From Desulfobacterales bacterium (lineage in GTDB: Bacteria > Desulfobacterota > Desulfobacteria > Desulfobacterales > JAHEIW01), in the NCBI GenBank assembly GCA_030145015.1, contig JAQYWI010000058.1, positions 1-26,837 on the forward strand: a stretch of DNA of 26,837 bases, read 5' to 3'. Shown piece after piece: positions 8,155 to 16,412 of this stretch (the stretch's first letter is position 1; every line of letters begins with the position of its first letter). The notes below the pieces were generated by a model, which worked only from the letters and a program-made list of their open reading frames with translations, searched no databases and was not told the origin of the DNA. The position numbers and the translations under genes were made by a program.

Positions 8155-8550
8155 TTACCCGATCAGAGTGGCGGTCATATTCAGCAAATCTTCGGCCTCC
8201 GGCGGTTTTTCAATATAGGCTTCAGGATCCGAGATGGGATCCTTCAGGCGCGCGTTGATCATATTTAAATAATGCGAAAATGTTTTTTTAGCGACGGCCG
8301 AAAGCATAATCACCGGGATATGACACAGATTTTTATCGGTTTTCAGCTGGCGGTACATCTGAACCCCGCCTTCTCCCGGCATCATCACGTCTAATATGAT
8401 CAGATCCGGACCCACATCCCTGGCTTTGCGCATGCCCTCGTTGCCATCTTTGGTCATGACCGGCCGGTACCCGCTGGTTTCAAGCAGAGTGGATATAAAA
8501 ATTCTCATATCCAATTCATCTTCTACGATCAGAACCGTTTTCTTTTTCAT
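8155..8550 (-). CDS. Single-domain response regulator with alpha-4 insert
   Basis: A 131-residue stand-alone receiver. It has acidic residues E10-D11, phospho-acceptor D54 (LIILDVMMPGEGG), the beta-4 Ser in IMLSAVA, and Lys in AYIEKPP. Between beta-4 and beta-5 it carries about 20 extra residues (SHYLNMINARLKDPISDPE) compared with CheY. The receiver at 15813-16220 has the same extra block and the same EAY[IM]EKPP motif, so the two are paralogues. It lies between usp and tmcD in the tmc operon. No DNA-binding domain is present, so output must be through protein contacts or phosphotransfer. Confidence 0.9.
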   Translation of the reverse strand: MKKKTVLIVEDELDMRIFISTLLETSGYRPVMTKDGNEGMRKARDVGPDLIILDVMMPGEGGVQMYRQLKTDKNLCHIPVIMLSAVAKKTFSHYLNMINARLKDPISDPEAYIEKPPEAEDLLNMTATLIG

Positions 8551-8594
8551 GTAAAAACCCCGTCGCCGGCAGCCGCCTTTTTTGTCGGCAAATA

Positions 8595-9518
8595 TTAGAG
8601 ATCAGCGACTTTGTCAGGATGATTTACACTTGCCACCGGGCAGGCCGAACGCAGAACAACCTGCTCAACTGTGCTTCCTAATACCGCTTCTTCAGGATCA
8701 ACTTCTTTGGTATGGTGCGCCATGACAATCAGATCCCCGGTCTTCTCACGGGCAAACTTCAATATCTCGACGTACGGAATACCTTCGCGAACTTCCATTT
8801 CATAATTGTCATAGCCATTCATCTTGGATATATAGCGCTTTTCTATTTTTTCTTTGGCTTTGGCGATCTGATTTTCAATCTCGGATTGGTCTATTACCAC
8901 ACCGGCAGCGGAGGTGTTGAGATCGCATGCATGGAAAAGATGCAGCTTAGCGCCGACTTCTTTGGCTAACTTGTAAGCCCACTGATAAGCATAATCGGAG
9001 GCCTTGGAGAAATCGGTTCCGAAAACAATGTTGGAAAACAGCTTCCAGCAGGTGGTGCAGGGCCGGCTGATGATCACCACGGGACAGCGCGCGGATTTGG
9101 CGACCCGCTGCATGGTACTGCCAACGATGTTGCGATAGCGGGTGGCGCCGACATCCTCCTGGCGTGTATGGGATCCCATAATGATAAGATCAATGCCTTC
9201 CTTGCGGGCCTTTCTTAAGATTTCCCGATACGGAACGCCGACAGCAGCTTCGATGACGCTGTTTTCACTATCCGCCAGCAATGTGTCGTAGGTATTTTTC
9301 ATCTCCTCTTTAACCCACTCGATATAGTCCGGATCCGGTTCCATAAGCTCACCGGTCCTCACATCGGTAATAAATGGGCTATAACCCCGACTGGGGATAC
9401 CGAGTACATGAAAGACATAAAGCTTGGCATCCCATTTCAACTCCAGATCAAAGGCCACCTTGGCGGCATTATCGCAAGTGGGTGAAGCCGTTGTCGCAAA
9501 AAGGATTTTGTTAAACAT
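8595..9518 (-). CDS. Tandem universal stress protein
   Basis: A 307-residue protein with two UspA domains (about 1-150 and 161-300). The first has a full nucleotide-binding signature, MGSHTR...(GSTMQRV) at 114-137. In the second the first glycine motif reads MAHHT with GSTVEQV, so ATP binding there may be weaker. A CTTC pair (C154, C157) sits in the linker and could be redox-active or bind metal. The ribosome site AGGAGG is formed by the last codons of the upstream gene, giving tight coupling. Usp genes next to tmc genes are also, as I recall, found in Desulfovibrio vulgaris. Confidence 0.92.
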   Translation of the reverse strand: MFNKILFATTASPTCDNAAKVAFDLELKWDAKLYVFHVLGIPSRGYSPFITDVRTGELMEPDPDYIEWVKEEMKNTYDTLLADSENSVIEAAVGVPYREILRKARKEGIDLIIMGSHTRQEDVGATRYRNIVGSTMQRVAKSARCPVVIISRPCTTCWKLFSNIVFGTDFSKASDYAYQWAYKLAKEVGAKLHLFHACDLNTSAAGVVIDQSEIENQIAKAKEKIEKRYISKMNGYDNYEMEVREGIPYVEILKFAREKTGDLIVMAHHTKEVDPEEAVLGSTVEQVVLRSACPVASVNHPDKVADL

Positions 9519-9521
9519 TGT

Positions 9522-10055
9522 TTACCTCCTTAGCTCGCAGTGTTGCGGGGTGGCGTGAAAGCCGAGTTCCCAACCAATCCCATCGATCAATTCAAAAAGC
9601 GTGTACACCGTATCAAACTCGAAGATGTCGACCCGATCCCCGAAAACGATGTGTTTAAGCCGACCGAGCCTGAGCGGTAAATCCAGCAGACTGTCGAGCT
9701 GCATGGACTTAATCTCAGATGCCTCGCTCCCGTGGACGCCAAACAGGGCGTTATATATTTCCAGGCGCTTATCCGGAGCGCCAATCATCTCAACCGTTTT
9801 GCCGAATTCAAGATAATCGACTAAACCGGTGTCGCAGCCCTGTCCCGGACAGCTGTGGTACTGCTCGGTATAGGTGGGAAAAAAAGCATTCAGCTTTGCA
9901 AACAGGGTATATTTATCAAGCATCTCAAAGAAACTTCTCAGGGTGTACCCTTTTTCAAGCGCTACCTGAAAACTGAGTAATTCAAGAGCGTCAGATCGCA
10001 CTGTTTTGCCGTTAAGGTTAATGGCTCCATCTTTTTCTAACGTAACGGCATCCAT
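9522..10055 (-). CDS. Unrecognised protein, first gene of the tmc operon
   Basis: A 177-residue soluble protein with no family I can name. It is Leu/Phe-rich and mixed alpha/beta in character (LELLSFQVALEKGYTLRSFF, LDKYTLFAKL). It has a CPGQGCDTG segment at about 94-102 and a Cys near the end (HCELRR). The phrase LPLRLGRLKHIVFGDRVDIF suggests a small binding fold. The final codons contain the usp ribosome site and the stop lies 3 bp from the usp start. A gene of unknown function at the same place in Desulfovibrio tmc loci (from memory) suggests a conserved accessory role. A sigma54 promoter lies about 80 bp upstream. Confidence 0.8.
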   Translation of the reverse strand: MDAVTLEKDGAINLNGKTVRSDALELLSFQVALEKGYTLRSFFEMLDKYTLFAKLNAFFPTYTEQYHSCPGQGCDTGLVDYLEFGKTVEMIGAPDKRLEIYNALFGVHGSEASEIKSMQLDSLLDLPLRLGRLKHIVFGDRVDIFEFDTVYTLFELIDGIGWELGFHATPQHCELRR

Positions 10056-10134
10056 GGCGGTTTCTCGTTTGCAAAAAAGCTATGTTTATGGTTTGCGAAA
10101 TGATTCGTTTGAATAAATCCTTATCATCACATTG

Positions 10135-10150
10135 AGCATCAAACGTGCCA
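10135..10150 (-). promoter_or_regulatory. sigma54 (-24/-12) promoter of the tmc operon
   Basis: The minus strand reads TGGCACGTTTGATGCT (10150 to 10135). GG of the -24 box and GC of the -12 box are exactly 10 bases apart, matching TGGCAC-N5-TTGCW with one mismatch in the -12 box. It is about 80 bp upstream of the first operon gene (ATG at 10055), and the gene just upstream codes for a sigma54 activator. Confidence 0.8.
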
Positions 10151-10245
10151 AAAAGATTTTTACAGATACGAATATAAAAATTGATAATAATTTAAAGTGG
10201 TTAAAATGAATTTAATTTATGGGGCTGATTTTAGGAAGGAAACAT

Positions 10246-10265
10246 TTGTTGCAAAAATGCAACAA
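10246..10265. promoter_or_regulatory. Palindrome, probable activator (UAS) site 1
   Basis: TTGTTGCA and TGCAACAA are perfect inverted copies around AAAA. The centre is about 106 bp upstream of the -24 element, the usual range for enhancer sites of sigma54 activators. The rest of 10056-10601 has no gene; it also holds a second site and a repeat. Confidence 0.6.
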
Positions 10266-10395
10266 TTTATTATTTATGAAGAGGACCCAGGGAGATTACA
10301 AAATCGGATGGATTGACATTACATTTTATAAATTTATATAAATACAGCATCTTATAAAGTATACGAGGATCTTGTGTAAGGATCAAAAACCGCAC

Positions 10396-10430
10396 TGCAA
10401 TGAAATGCAACATTATTTGCATCGTTTTGC
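10396..10430. promoter_or_regulatory. TGCAA-rich cluster, probable activator site 2
   Basis: ATGCAA (10405-10410) and TTGCAT (10417-10422) are inverted about 6 bases. TGCAACA (10406-10412) repeats the half-site of site 1, and further TGCAA/TTGCA copies occur at 10396-10400 and 10427-10432. The cluster is about 260 bp upstream of the sigma54 promoter and just past the end of the activator gene. Confidence 0.45.
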
Positions 10431-10507
10431 ATCATTTTTTGGATTCAAACCATTTTACCACATCGCTTCCGGGCCGAATCCAAAAATCGACTTTTGACTG
10501 CTAAATA

Positions 10508-10597
10508 TATCCGCAGATTTCGCAGATTATCACAGATTATTTTTCAATTTCACAAACCCCTTTTATCTTTTCCAATCTGCGTAATCTATGGATAATA
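10508..10597. repeat. CGCAGATT-type palindromic intergenic repeat
   Basis: ATCCGCAGATTTCGCAGATT and ATCACAGATTATTTT (from about 10508) are imperfectly mirrored by CCAATCTGCGTAATCTATGG and ATAAT (10571-10597). This type of AATCTGCG/AATCTGTG repeat recurs between genes in many bacteria. A further hairpin just below (10436-10446 with 10476-10486, TTTTTGGATTC/GAATCCAAAAA) may end the activator transcript. Confidence 0.55.
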
Positions 10598-10601
10598 ATA
10601 G

Positions 10602-12326
10602 CTATACGGAAATATTGTATTTTTTAATTTTGCGCCATAGGGTGGTACGGTTGATATCGAGGGCAGCGGCGGTTCGGCCTTTATTCCAGTTATATTTTCG
10701 CAGCATCTCTAAAATGACGGTTTTCTCGCTGAATTCGATTTCTTTATCAAACGGTCCTCGGCCTTCCGTGGATAACGGTGAAGAAACAGCTCCCTGGAGC
10801 GCAAGGGGTAGATGATTTCGTTCAATAATTTTATCCTGACAGACGATCAGGGCATGCTCGATAATGTTTTCCAGTTCTCTGACGTTCCCGGGATAATCGT
10901 AATTTAAAAGCACTTCCAAGGCATCATTCGAAAATTTTTCGACCATCGTATCCCGGGTTGCACACAAACGCTTCAAAATATGGGAGAGTAAAAGCGGAAG
11001 GTCACCTTGCCGATCCTTTAGAGGGGGCAGGTCCAATCGCATCACATTCAGCCGGTAGAAAAGATCTTCACGAAAGCGCTTTTCTTTAACCAATCGCTCC
11101 AGGTTCTGATTCGTCGCCGAAATGATGCGTACATCCACTTTAGTGGTTTTGCGGCCACCCAAGGGATAAAACTCCTTGTCTTCCAATACCCGCAATAGCT
11201 TGGCCTGCAGCGATAACGGCAGGTCTCCGATTTCATCCAGAAAAATGGTTCCGCCGTCAGCTTCCTGAAATCTGCCCGGTTTGTCTTTTTCCGCTCCGGT
11301 AAAAGCGCCCTTCACATAACCGAACATCTCTGATTCAAGAAGATTATCAGGTAATGCCGCGCAGTTGACTTTGACCAAGACATTTTTCGAACGCTTACTG
11401 GCGTTGTGAATGACTTTGGCTAAAACATCTTTTCCGGTGCCGGTAGGGCCTTCGATAAGGATGGTGGCATCGCTTGAAGCCAAAACGGGCACAATTTCAA
11501 AAATCTTCTGAATGGCCGGATCCTTGCCCACCATATCATAAAATGTATAGCGGCCTTTTATTTCGCTGTTAAATTGATACTTCAGCGATAAATCGGTAAT
11601 GGTTGCCAGACCACCGACAATGCGTCCATCTTCATTTTTAAGCGCTATATAATTGGCGCGCATCGGAAGCACTTGCCTTTCACGGGTCTGGATCTCGCCG
11701 GCGGTACTCGAGCGCGCCTGTCCATCGGCAATCGTTTCTTTAAATAGCAGCATATCGCGACTGGATGTTTGGCCAAATATGATGGTGCAGGATTTTCCGA
11801 GGACATCTCCCCTGCTAAATCCCGTAATGGTTTCAGCCCGATTGTTAAAAAAGGTGATATGTCCGCCGCGATCTACGGTCAAAACCCCGATATCAAGGTT
11901 GTCCAGAATGATTTTTAAGCGGCGATCATCATGGCGGACGCGTTCGAGCAAATCTTTGAAAATGGAATGGTCCTGAAAGACTTCGATACATCCCAAAGGC
12001 GTTTTGTCCGGCCCATAAATAGGCGACACGATCCGGGTAATGCTGTGTTTGGCATTACTTTGATTGATGACTTCAAAATCCACACTCTCGGCTTCATAGC
12101 CATTTTCAGCTGCTGCTAAATACTGACATCTCCCTCTGCACAGCGGATCCAGCAAGATTTGGTGGCAGTATTTTCCGCGCAAATCTGATTCATTGTATCC
12201 TGTGATTATTTCTGCCGAGTGATTCAACGAAACGATTTTGCGATCCGCAGCGACCACCATCACACCCATTGAAAAAGTATCGAAAATGTCACCCAGCTGG
12301 CGGTATTTTATGAGAAGATCGTTCAT
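10602..12326 (-). CDS. PAS-PAS sigma54-dependent transcriptional activator
   Basis: A 574-residue NtrC-family bacterial enhancer-binding protein with two N-terminal PAS domains (about 10-120 and 133-248) instead of a receiver. The first PAS has C54, C63 and C67 and could sense redox or metal. The AAA+ domain (about 265-500) has Walker A GPTGTGKD (293-300), the sigma54-contacting GAFTGA loop (340-345), Walker B GGTIFLDE (about 358-365) and the RELEN segment. The C-terminal Fis-type helix-turn-helix is NWNKGRTAAALDINRTTLWR (about 547-566). All sigma54-activation motifs are intact. It is last in the kinase/receiver operon, directly upstream of the sigma54 promoter of the tmc operon, so it is the likely activator there. 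Confidence 0.95.
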   Translation of the reverse strand: MNDLLIKYRQLGDIFDTFSMGVMVVAADRKIVSLNHSAEIITGYNESDLRGKYCHQILLDPLCRGRCQYLAAAENGYEAESVDFEVINQSNAKHSITRIVSPIYGPDKTPLGCIEVFQDHSIFKDLLERVRHDDRRLKIILDNLDIGVLTVDRGGHITFFNNRAETITGFSRGDVLGKSCTIIFGQTSSRDMLLFKETIADGQARSSTAGEIQTRERQVLPMRANYIALKNEDGRIVGGLATITDLSLKYQFNSEIKGRYTFYDMVGKDPAIQKIFEIVPVLASSDATILIEGPTGTGKDVLAKVIHNASKRSKNVLVKVNCAALPDNLLESEMFGYVKGAFTGAEKDKPGRFQEADGGTIFLDEIGDLPLSLQAKLLRVLEDKEFYPLGGRKTTKVDVRIISATNQNLERLVKEKRFREDLFYRLNVMRLDLPPLKDRQGDLPLLLSHILKRLCATRDTMVEKFSNDALEVLLNYDYPGNVRELENIIEHALIVCQDKIIERNHLPLALQGAVSSPLSTEGRGPFDKEIEFSEKTVILEMLRKYNWNKGRTAAALDINRTTLWRKIKKYNISV

Positions 12327-12360
12327 CTGTTCGCTAACGTCTAAGTTATTTCTGCGCCAA

Positions 12361-13509
12361 TTAGCGCTTTTTATCCTTTAGTCTTGCGGGTATCCTTATC
12401 AAAAATGTGGATCCGCTGCCTTCTTTAGATTCGACTTCGATCTCGCCATCGTGTTCATCAATAATTTTCTGGGTGATCATCAACCCGATGCCGGTACCCG
12501 CGGATCCTTTGGTCGAAAAAAACCGTTTAAAAATATTCTGCTTTATTTTGCGGTTCATCCCACAGCCATTGTCAAGCACCTGGTATTCAACGCCCCAGCC
12601 GCGCGTTTTTTTTGTACGAACCGTCACCATTTTATCCGGGGCGCCCGGGCCAGCACTGATGCAGGCATCAATGGCATTGGTCACCAGATTCAGCAGGCAG
12701 CGGCACATGAGATCCGAATCTAAATCGCAGGCGTTAAGGTTCTGCGAAAAATCGCCGACCAGATCGATTCCATGTTCCTGCGCCCGGGGACGCATCAAAT
12801 CGATGACTTCCTGAGCCGGTTGGTTGGGATCACAGGCCTGAACATCCAGATCGGTGGCTTTGGCATAATTGAGCAGATCCAAAGACAGGTTGGTGATCTT
12901 ATCGACATTGCCCTTGATCATTTCCCAGCCCTGTAAAAGATATTTTTGATCGCCGAGTTCGATACCTTTTTCCAGCACAAAGGCACCCCCTTTAAGACCC
13001 CCGGTAATATTCTTAATGGCATGCGACAGCCCTGCTACCGTCTGCCCCACAGCTGCCAGCCGTTCGGCTTCAACCAGCTTCCGGGTTTTATCTTCGACAA
13101 GCTGTTCAAGGTTTTGGGTATAGTCATTGAGCTTCCGGCGCATGGCAATTCGTTCCTGCGCCCGATTTAAAGCGATTTCCAGGACCTCATCGTTAATAGG
13201 TTTGGTGACGAAATCGGTGGCTTCATATTTAACGCTTTTGATGGCCAGATCGATGTCGCCGTGTCCGGTAATCATAATGACTTCCGTATCCGGGCTCAGC
13301 TTTTTTAAACGGCGCAAAAGTTCAATCCCATCCATCTCGGGCATTTTTATATCGGTCAGCACAATCGGCGACTGCACATCTTTAAAAATGCGCAGGGCCT
13401 CCGCGCCATTTTCGGCCGGGTGCACGGTATAGCCTAAATCCGCTAAGGCAATGCCGAGTACCTTGCGAATGCCTTCTTCATCATCTACGAGTAAAATTGA
13501 TTTTTCCAT
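12361..13509 (-). CDS. Receiver-histidine kinase hybrid
   Basis: A 382-residue soluble protein. The receiver (4-118) has D53 in LTDIKMPEMD and VTKPIND. A coiled coil leads to the dimerisation helix LAAVGQTVAGLSHAIKNITG with phospho-acceptor H163. The ATPase domain has LVTNAIDA (N-box), DNGCGMN, GTGIGLMITQKIIDEH and GSTFLIRI. There is no PAS domain. It matches the 650-residue hybrid at 1629-3581 almost domain for domain, but keeps the His that the latter has replaced by Ser at the same residue number. Its ATG overlaps the stop of the upstream membrane kinase by one base (TAATG), so the two are translationally coupled and probably act together. Confidence 0.93.
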   Translation of the reverse strand: MEKSILLVDDEEGIRKVLGIALADLGYTVHPAENGAEALRIFKDVQSPIVLTDIKMPEMDGIELLRRLKKLSPDTEVIMITGHGDIDLAIKSVKYEATDFVTKPINDEVLEIALNRAQERIAMRRKLNDYTQNLEQLVEDKTRKLVEAERLAAVGQTVAGLSHAIKNITGGLKGGAFVLEKGIELGDQKYLLQGWEMIKGNVDKITNLSLDLLNYAKATDLDVQACDPNQPAQEVIDLMRPRAQEHGIDLVGDFSQNLNACDLDSDLMCRCLLNLVTNAIDACISAGPGAPDKMVTVRTKKTRGWGVEYQVLDNGCGMNRKIKQNIFKRFFSTKGSAGTGIGLMITQKIIDEHDGEIEVESKEGSGSTFLIRIPARLKDKKR

Positions 13510-15782
13510 TAGTTTTCATTTGCGATCGGAAATTTCATAATAAAACGGGTGCCTTTACCTTTCCCGGAAACCGCCCGGATGCTGCCTTTGCAATCATGGA
13601 TAATTCCGTAACTTATGGAAAGACCCAGTCCGGTGCCTTGACCCACTTTTTTGGTAGTAAAAAATGGCTCGAATATCCGCTCTAAAATTTCACCCTCAAT
13701 TCCCGGTCCGGTATCGCTTATCTCGACGGTAACCTCCTTACCATCGGATCTGGTTTTCAACGAAATTTTCTTGGCCTCTTTGCCAGGCTGGTGCGACTGC
13801 CATTTTTCATCTATGGCATCCCGCGCATTGATCAACAGATTGACAAAAACCTGTTCCAGACGGTCAGGATCCGCCAGCATCGGGGGAAGATTCGGCTCCA
13901 GATCCCAAAAAATTTCAATTCCCCTGACTTTTAATTGCTGGCCTAATATTTCGAAAGCCTTTTCCAGCACCGCGTTTACCCGGACCTTTTCCAGGGTGGT
14001 ATCCGACTTTCTGCCAAATTGCCGCATATGATTGATGATCTTGGTGGCGCGGTCGACATAGGAATCGATCTCCTCTGAGAGGGTGAAAAGGACTTCATCC
14101 TCAATCTTCTCTTTTTTATTAATCTTTTTCATAAAAAAGCGGCTCGCCGTCTTGATGACTGAAAGCGGCTGATTAAGCTCATGGGCCACCCCGGTGGCCA
14201 TCTCGCCCAGGGTTGCCATTTTGCTGGCCTGGATGAGTTGCTGTTCGGTTTCGAGTCGCTGGGTAATATCGCTGGTGGTCACAAGATATACTTTTCCGCC
14301 CGGATATTCAGACGGTGATATCCGGATATTAACGAAAAGTGAGCCGCCATTTTTGTTCAGGTGTCTGACCTGGTTTATGACGGAAGTTGTTTTTATCGAT
14401 GTCTTATAATGATCTTGTTCCTCTGGTCTGAACAACTCCAAAAAGGATCTTTTTATCATCTCGTCCTTTTTATACCCGTAAACTCTTTCAACGCTCGCGT
14501 TGCAGTCCAGGATCTCAAGGGTATCCATATCCAGAACAAAAACCGGATTGGGTATGTTATCAAATATGGCGTAGTATTTTTTCTCGGATTTTTCGAGTTC
14601 TTCCTCCAGCAGCTTTGTTTGCGTGACATCGAGACTCATCTCCATGGCAGCCACAATCTCGCCCTGATCGTCTTTGATCGCGGTGGTGTTGACAATCCAA
14701 TGGGTAGGGGTCCCATCCTTGTTAACCCCTATTTCCTCACTGAAATGCGAAAGGCCGTCTTCAAATGTTCTTTCAACCGGGCAGATCACGCATTTTTCCT
14801 GACGCCCCTTATAGGCAGCGTAACAGGTGTCGCCGGCTTTGGGCTGGAATTTTTCATAGAATTCTTTGTTATATCGGATCAGTTTATAGTTGCGGTCCTG
14901 CACCGTAATGATGCAGGGAACCCGTTCGAACAGATTCTGGTATTCATTGCGCTGCCGGTTCAGTTCGGCCTGTTTTTCGCTGATTTTTCTGCCCATCCGG
15001 TCAATCGCAACCGACAGCTGCCCCATCTCGTCAACCTGGTCCACATCAATCTGGTTTAAATATTCGCCGTTGGCAATCAGTTGCGTGCCCTCAATCATTT
15101 TCTTTATGGGCCGTTTCACCAATTGTGAAACAGAAAAGATGATCACCGCCGAAGTGATCAGAAAGACAAAAACTGCAAAAGCAACCAGCCACCTTTTAAA
15201 TAAGGCGATTTCTTTATCTGTTTCGTCCAGCGATATCACCAGGTCCAGGGCGCCCAATACTTTCTGGCCCTCAGGATGGGCGTGGCAGGCATTGGATGAA
15301 CACCCCGGTTCGCTGTATATGGGGCTGATGATCCCCAGAAGTCGATAGCCCTGGGGGGCGGTAAAAATGCGCGTTCTTTCCGACAGGCTCAACTCGGAAA
15401 GGGGCGGATCCGTGCGGTGGCAGATATAACAGGCTTCATTTTTTATGTTGGTCATCCGACCCAGCTCCGAATCCTCGTTTGAAAATTTTATTTCCCCGTT
15501 TTTATTGTAAATACGTATGTTATTGTGCTTTTTTTGAGCAAAATTTTTGATGATCCGGGTCAGATCATCCCTTAAGTTGTGCATCATGGCATGATGCGTG
15601 CCGAGCTGGATGGTTTGGGATAGTCCATCGGCCGCTTCAATGATACCCGCCATCATCTCATTTTGGTGATAGTAGATATTAAAATAGGCCCATACCGATA
15701 TGCTGACTGCCAAAACAAGACCAACCAGAATCGTAAGTTTTGAAACGATAGAATTGCGAATTTTATTAAAGGCAACGGCCAT
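13509..15782 (-). CDS. Membrane histidine kinase with heme c-like sensor
   Basis: A 757-residue kinase. TM1 (about 14-35) and TM2 (about 198-220) enclose a periplasmic domain with a CXXCH heme motif (CYICH, 118-122) and a second CX4CH motif (CSSNACH, 161-167). HAMP follows (about 221-275), then a PAS domain (about 283-390) with C320, C331 and C334, a second PAS (400-510), an H-box GVAHELNQPL with H534, and an ATPase domain (VNLLINARDAI, DTGPGI, GTGLGLSISYGII, GKGKGTRF). The sensor resembles Tll0287/DUF3365-type heme-binding domains, so redox state or a gas ligand may be the signal (inference). It is flanked by a receiver gene 30 bp upstream and a coupled hybrid kinase downstream. Confidence 0.93.
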   Translation of the reverse strand: MAVAFNKIRNSIVSKLTILVGLVLAVSISVWAYFNIYYHQNEMMAGIIEAADGLSQTIQLGTHHAMMHNLRDDLTRIIKNFAQKKHNNIRIYNKNGEIKFSNEDSELGRMTNIKNEACYICHRTDPPLSELSLSERTRIFTAPQGYRLLGIISPIYSEPGCSSNACHAHPEGQKVLGALDLVISLDETDKEIALFKRWLVAFAVFVFLITSAVIIFSVSQLVKRPIKKMIEGTQLIANGEYLNQIDVDQVDEMGQLSVAIDRMGRKISEKQAELNRQRNEYQNLFERVPCIITVQDRNYKLIRYNKEFYEKFQPKAGDTCYAAYKGRQEKCVICPVERTFEDGLSHFSEEIGVNKDGTPTHWIVNTTAIKDDQGEIVAAMEMSLDVTQTKLLEEELEKSEKKYYAIFDNIPNPVFVLDMDTLEILDCNASVERVYGYKKDEMIKRSFLELFRPEEQDHYKTSIKTTSVINQVRHLNKNGGSLFVNIRISPSEYPGGKVYLVTTSDITQRLETEQQLIQASKMATLGEMATGVAHELNQPLSVIKTASRFFMKKINKKEKIEDEVLFTLSEEIDSYVDRATKIINHMRQFGRKSDTTLEKVRVNAVLEKAFEILGQQLKVRGIEIFWDLEPNLPPMLADPDRLEQVFVNLLINARDAIDEKWQSHQPGKEAKKISLKTRSDGKEVTVEISDTGPGIEGEILERIFEPFFTTKKVGQGTGLGLSISYGIIHDCKGSIRAVSGKGKGTRFIMKFPIANEN

Positions 15783-15812
15783 GGTTATAGCGCTTGAGGT
15801 TTTTCAAAAAGT

Positions 15813-16220
15813 TTAGGAGCCGGACGGTAACAGCTCGGTTATCAGCCGACTGAGCTCATTCGCATCCGGCGGTTTTTCCATATAGGCCTCGGGTTCGGGC
15901 AACTGAGGGCCCTGCTGCGGGCTTAACATTTTAATGGAATGCAAGAAGGTTTTTTCCGCGATGGCCGACAGCATGATTATCGGAATATGCACAAGGCCCG
16001 GGTCGGTCCTAAATCTCCGATAGGTTTGGATGCCGTCGTCAATTTTCGGCATCATGACATCAAGGATCACAAGCGCCGGCGGGTTCAACCTGGCTTCTTC
16101 TAATGCTTCTACGCCATCTTTGGCGGCCTTGGGTTCAAACCCCAGTGTTTCCACCACCGTCGAGACAAAAATGCGCATGTCTTGTTCGTCGTCCACCACC
16201 AGAATTTTTGCATTTCCCAT
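15813..16220 (-). CDS. Single-domain response regulator with alpha-4 insert
   Basis: A 135-residue stand-alone receiver. It has D10-D11, phospho-acceptor D54 (LVILDVMMPKIDDG), Ser in IMLSAIA, and Lys in AYMEKPP. It shares the 20-residue insert between beta-4 and beta-5 with the tmc-operon receiver at 8155-8550. It is first of four regulatory genes (receiver, kinase, hybrid, activator) with gaps of 30, -1 and 34 bp. It follows the terminator of the octaheme cytochrome gene, so this regulatory unit probably has its own promoter in 16221-16345. I cannot assign that promoter with confidence. Confidence 0.9.
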   Translation of the reverse strand: MGNAKILVVDDEQDMRIFVSTVVETLGFEPKAAKDGVEALEEARLNPPALVILDVMMPKIDDGIQTYRRFRTDPGLVHIPIIMLSAIAEKTFLHSIKMLSPQQGPQLPEPEAYMEKPPDANELSRLITELLPSGS

Positions 16221-16347
16221 TTTTAAATTCCACCGCTATATTCTTGTGAGTCGGTATATTTATATATACATTATGTAAAACCATTCGGTTATGGTGAGTT
16301 CCCCGGGTAGGCGCATTAATTTTGAACCAATTTGATTAAATCTGCAA

Positions 16348-16390
16348 GCAGAAAAGAAAAAAGGGAATCCGCTCAAGGCGGGTTCCCTTT
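16348..16390 (-). terminator. Rho-independent terminator after the octaheme gene
   Basis: A 13-bp stem, AAAGGGAATCCGC (16360-16372) and GCGGGTTCCCTTT (16378-16390), has one G-U pair and a 5-nt loop. On the minus strand it is followed by a T-rich run (CCCTTTTTTCTTTTC). It lies 23 bp after the octaheme cytochrome stop codon and separates that unit from the regulatory operon. Confidence 0.85.
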
Positions 16391-16412
16391 ATAAGCCTTT
16401 TATGGCGATGAA

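Noticed and set aside
10501..10600. CRISPR-like repeats (CGCAGATT copies)
   Set aside because: Copies are short, imperfect, not evenly spaced and arranged as a palindrome; no cas gene is nearby.
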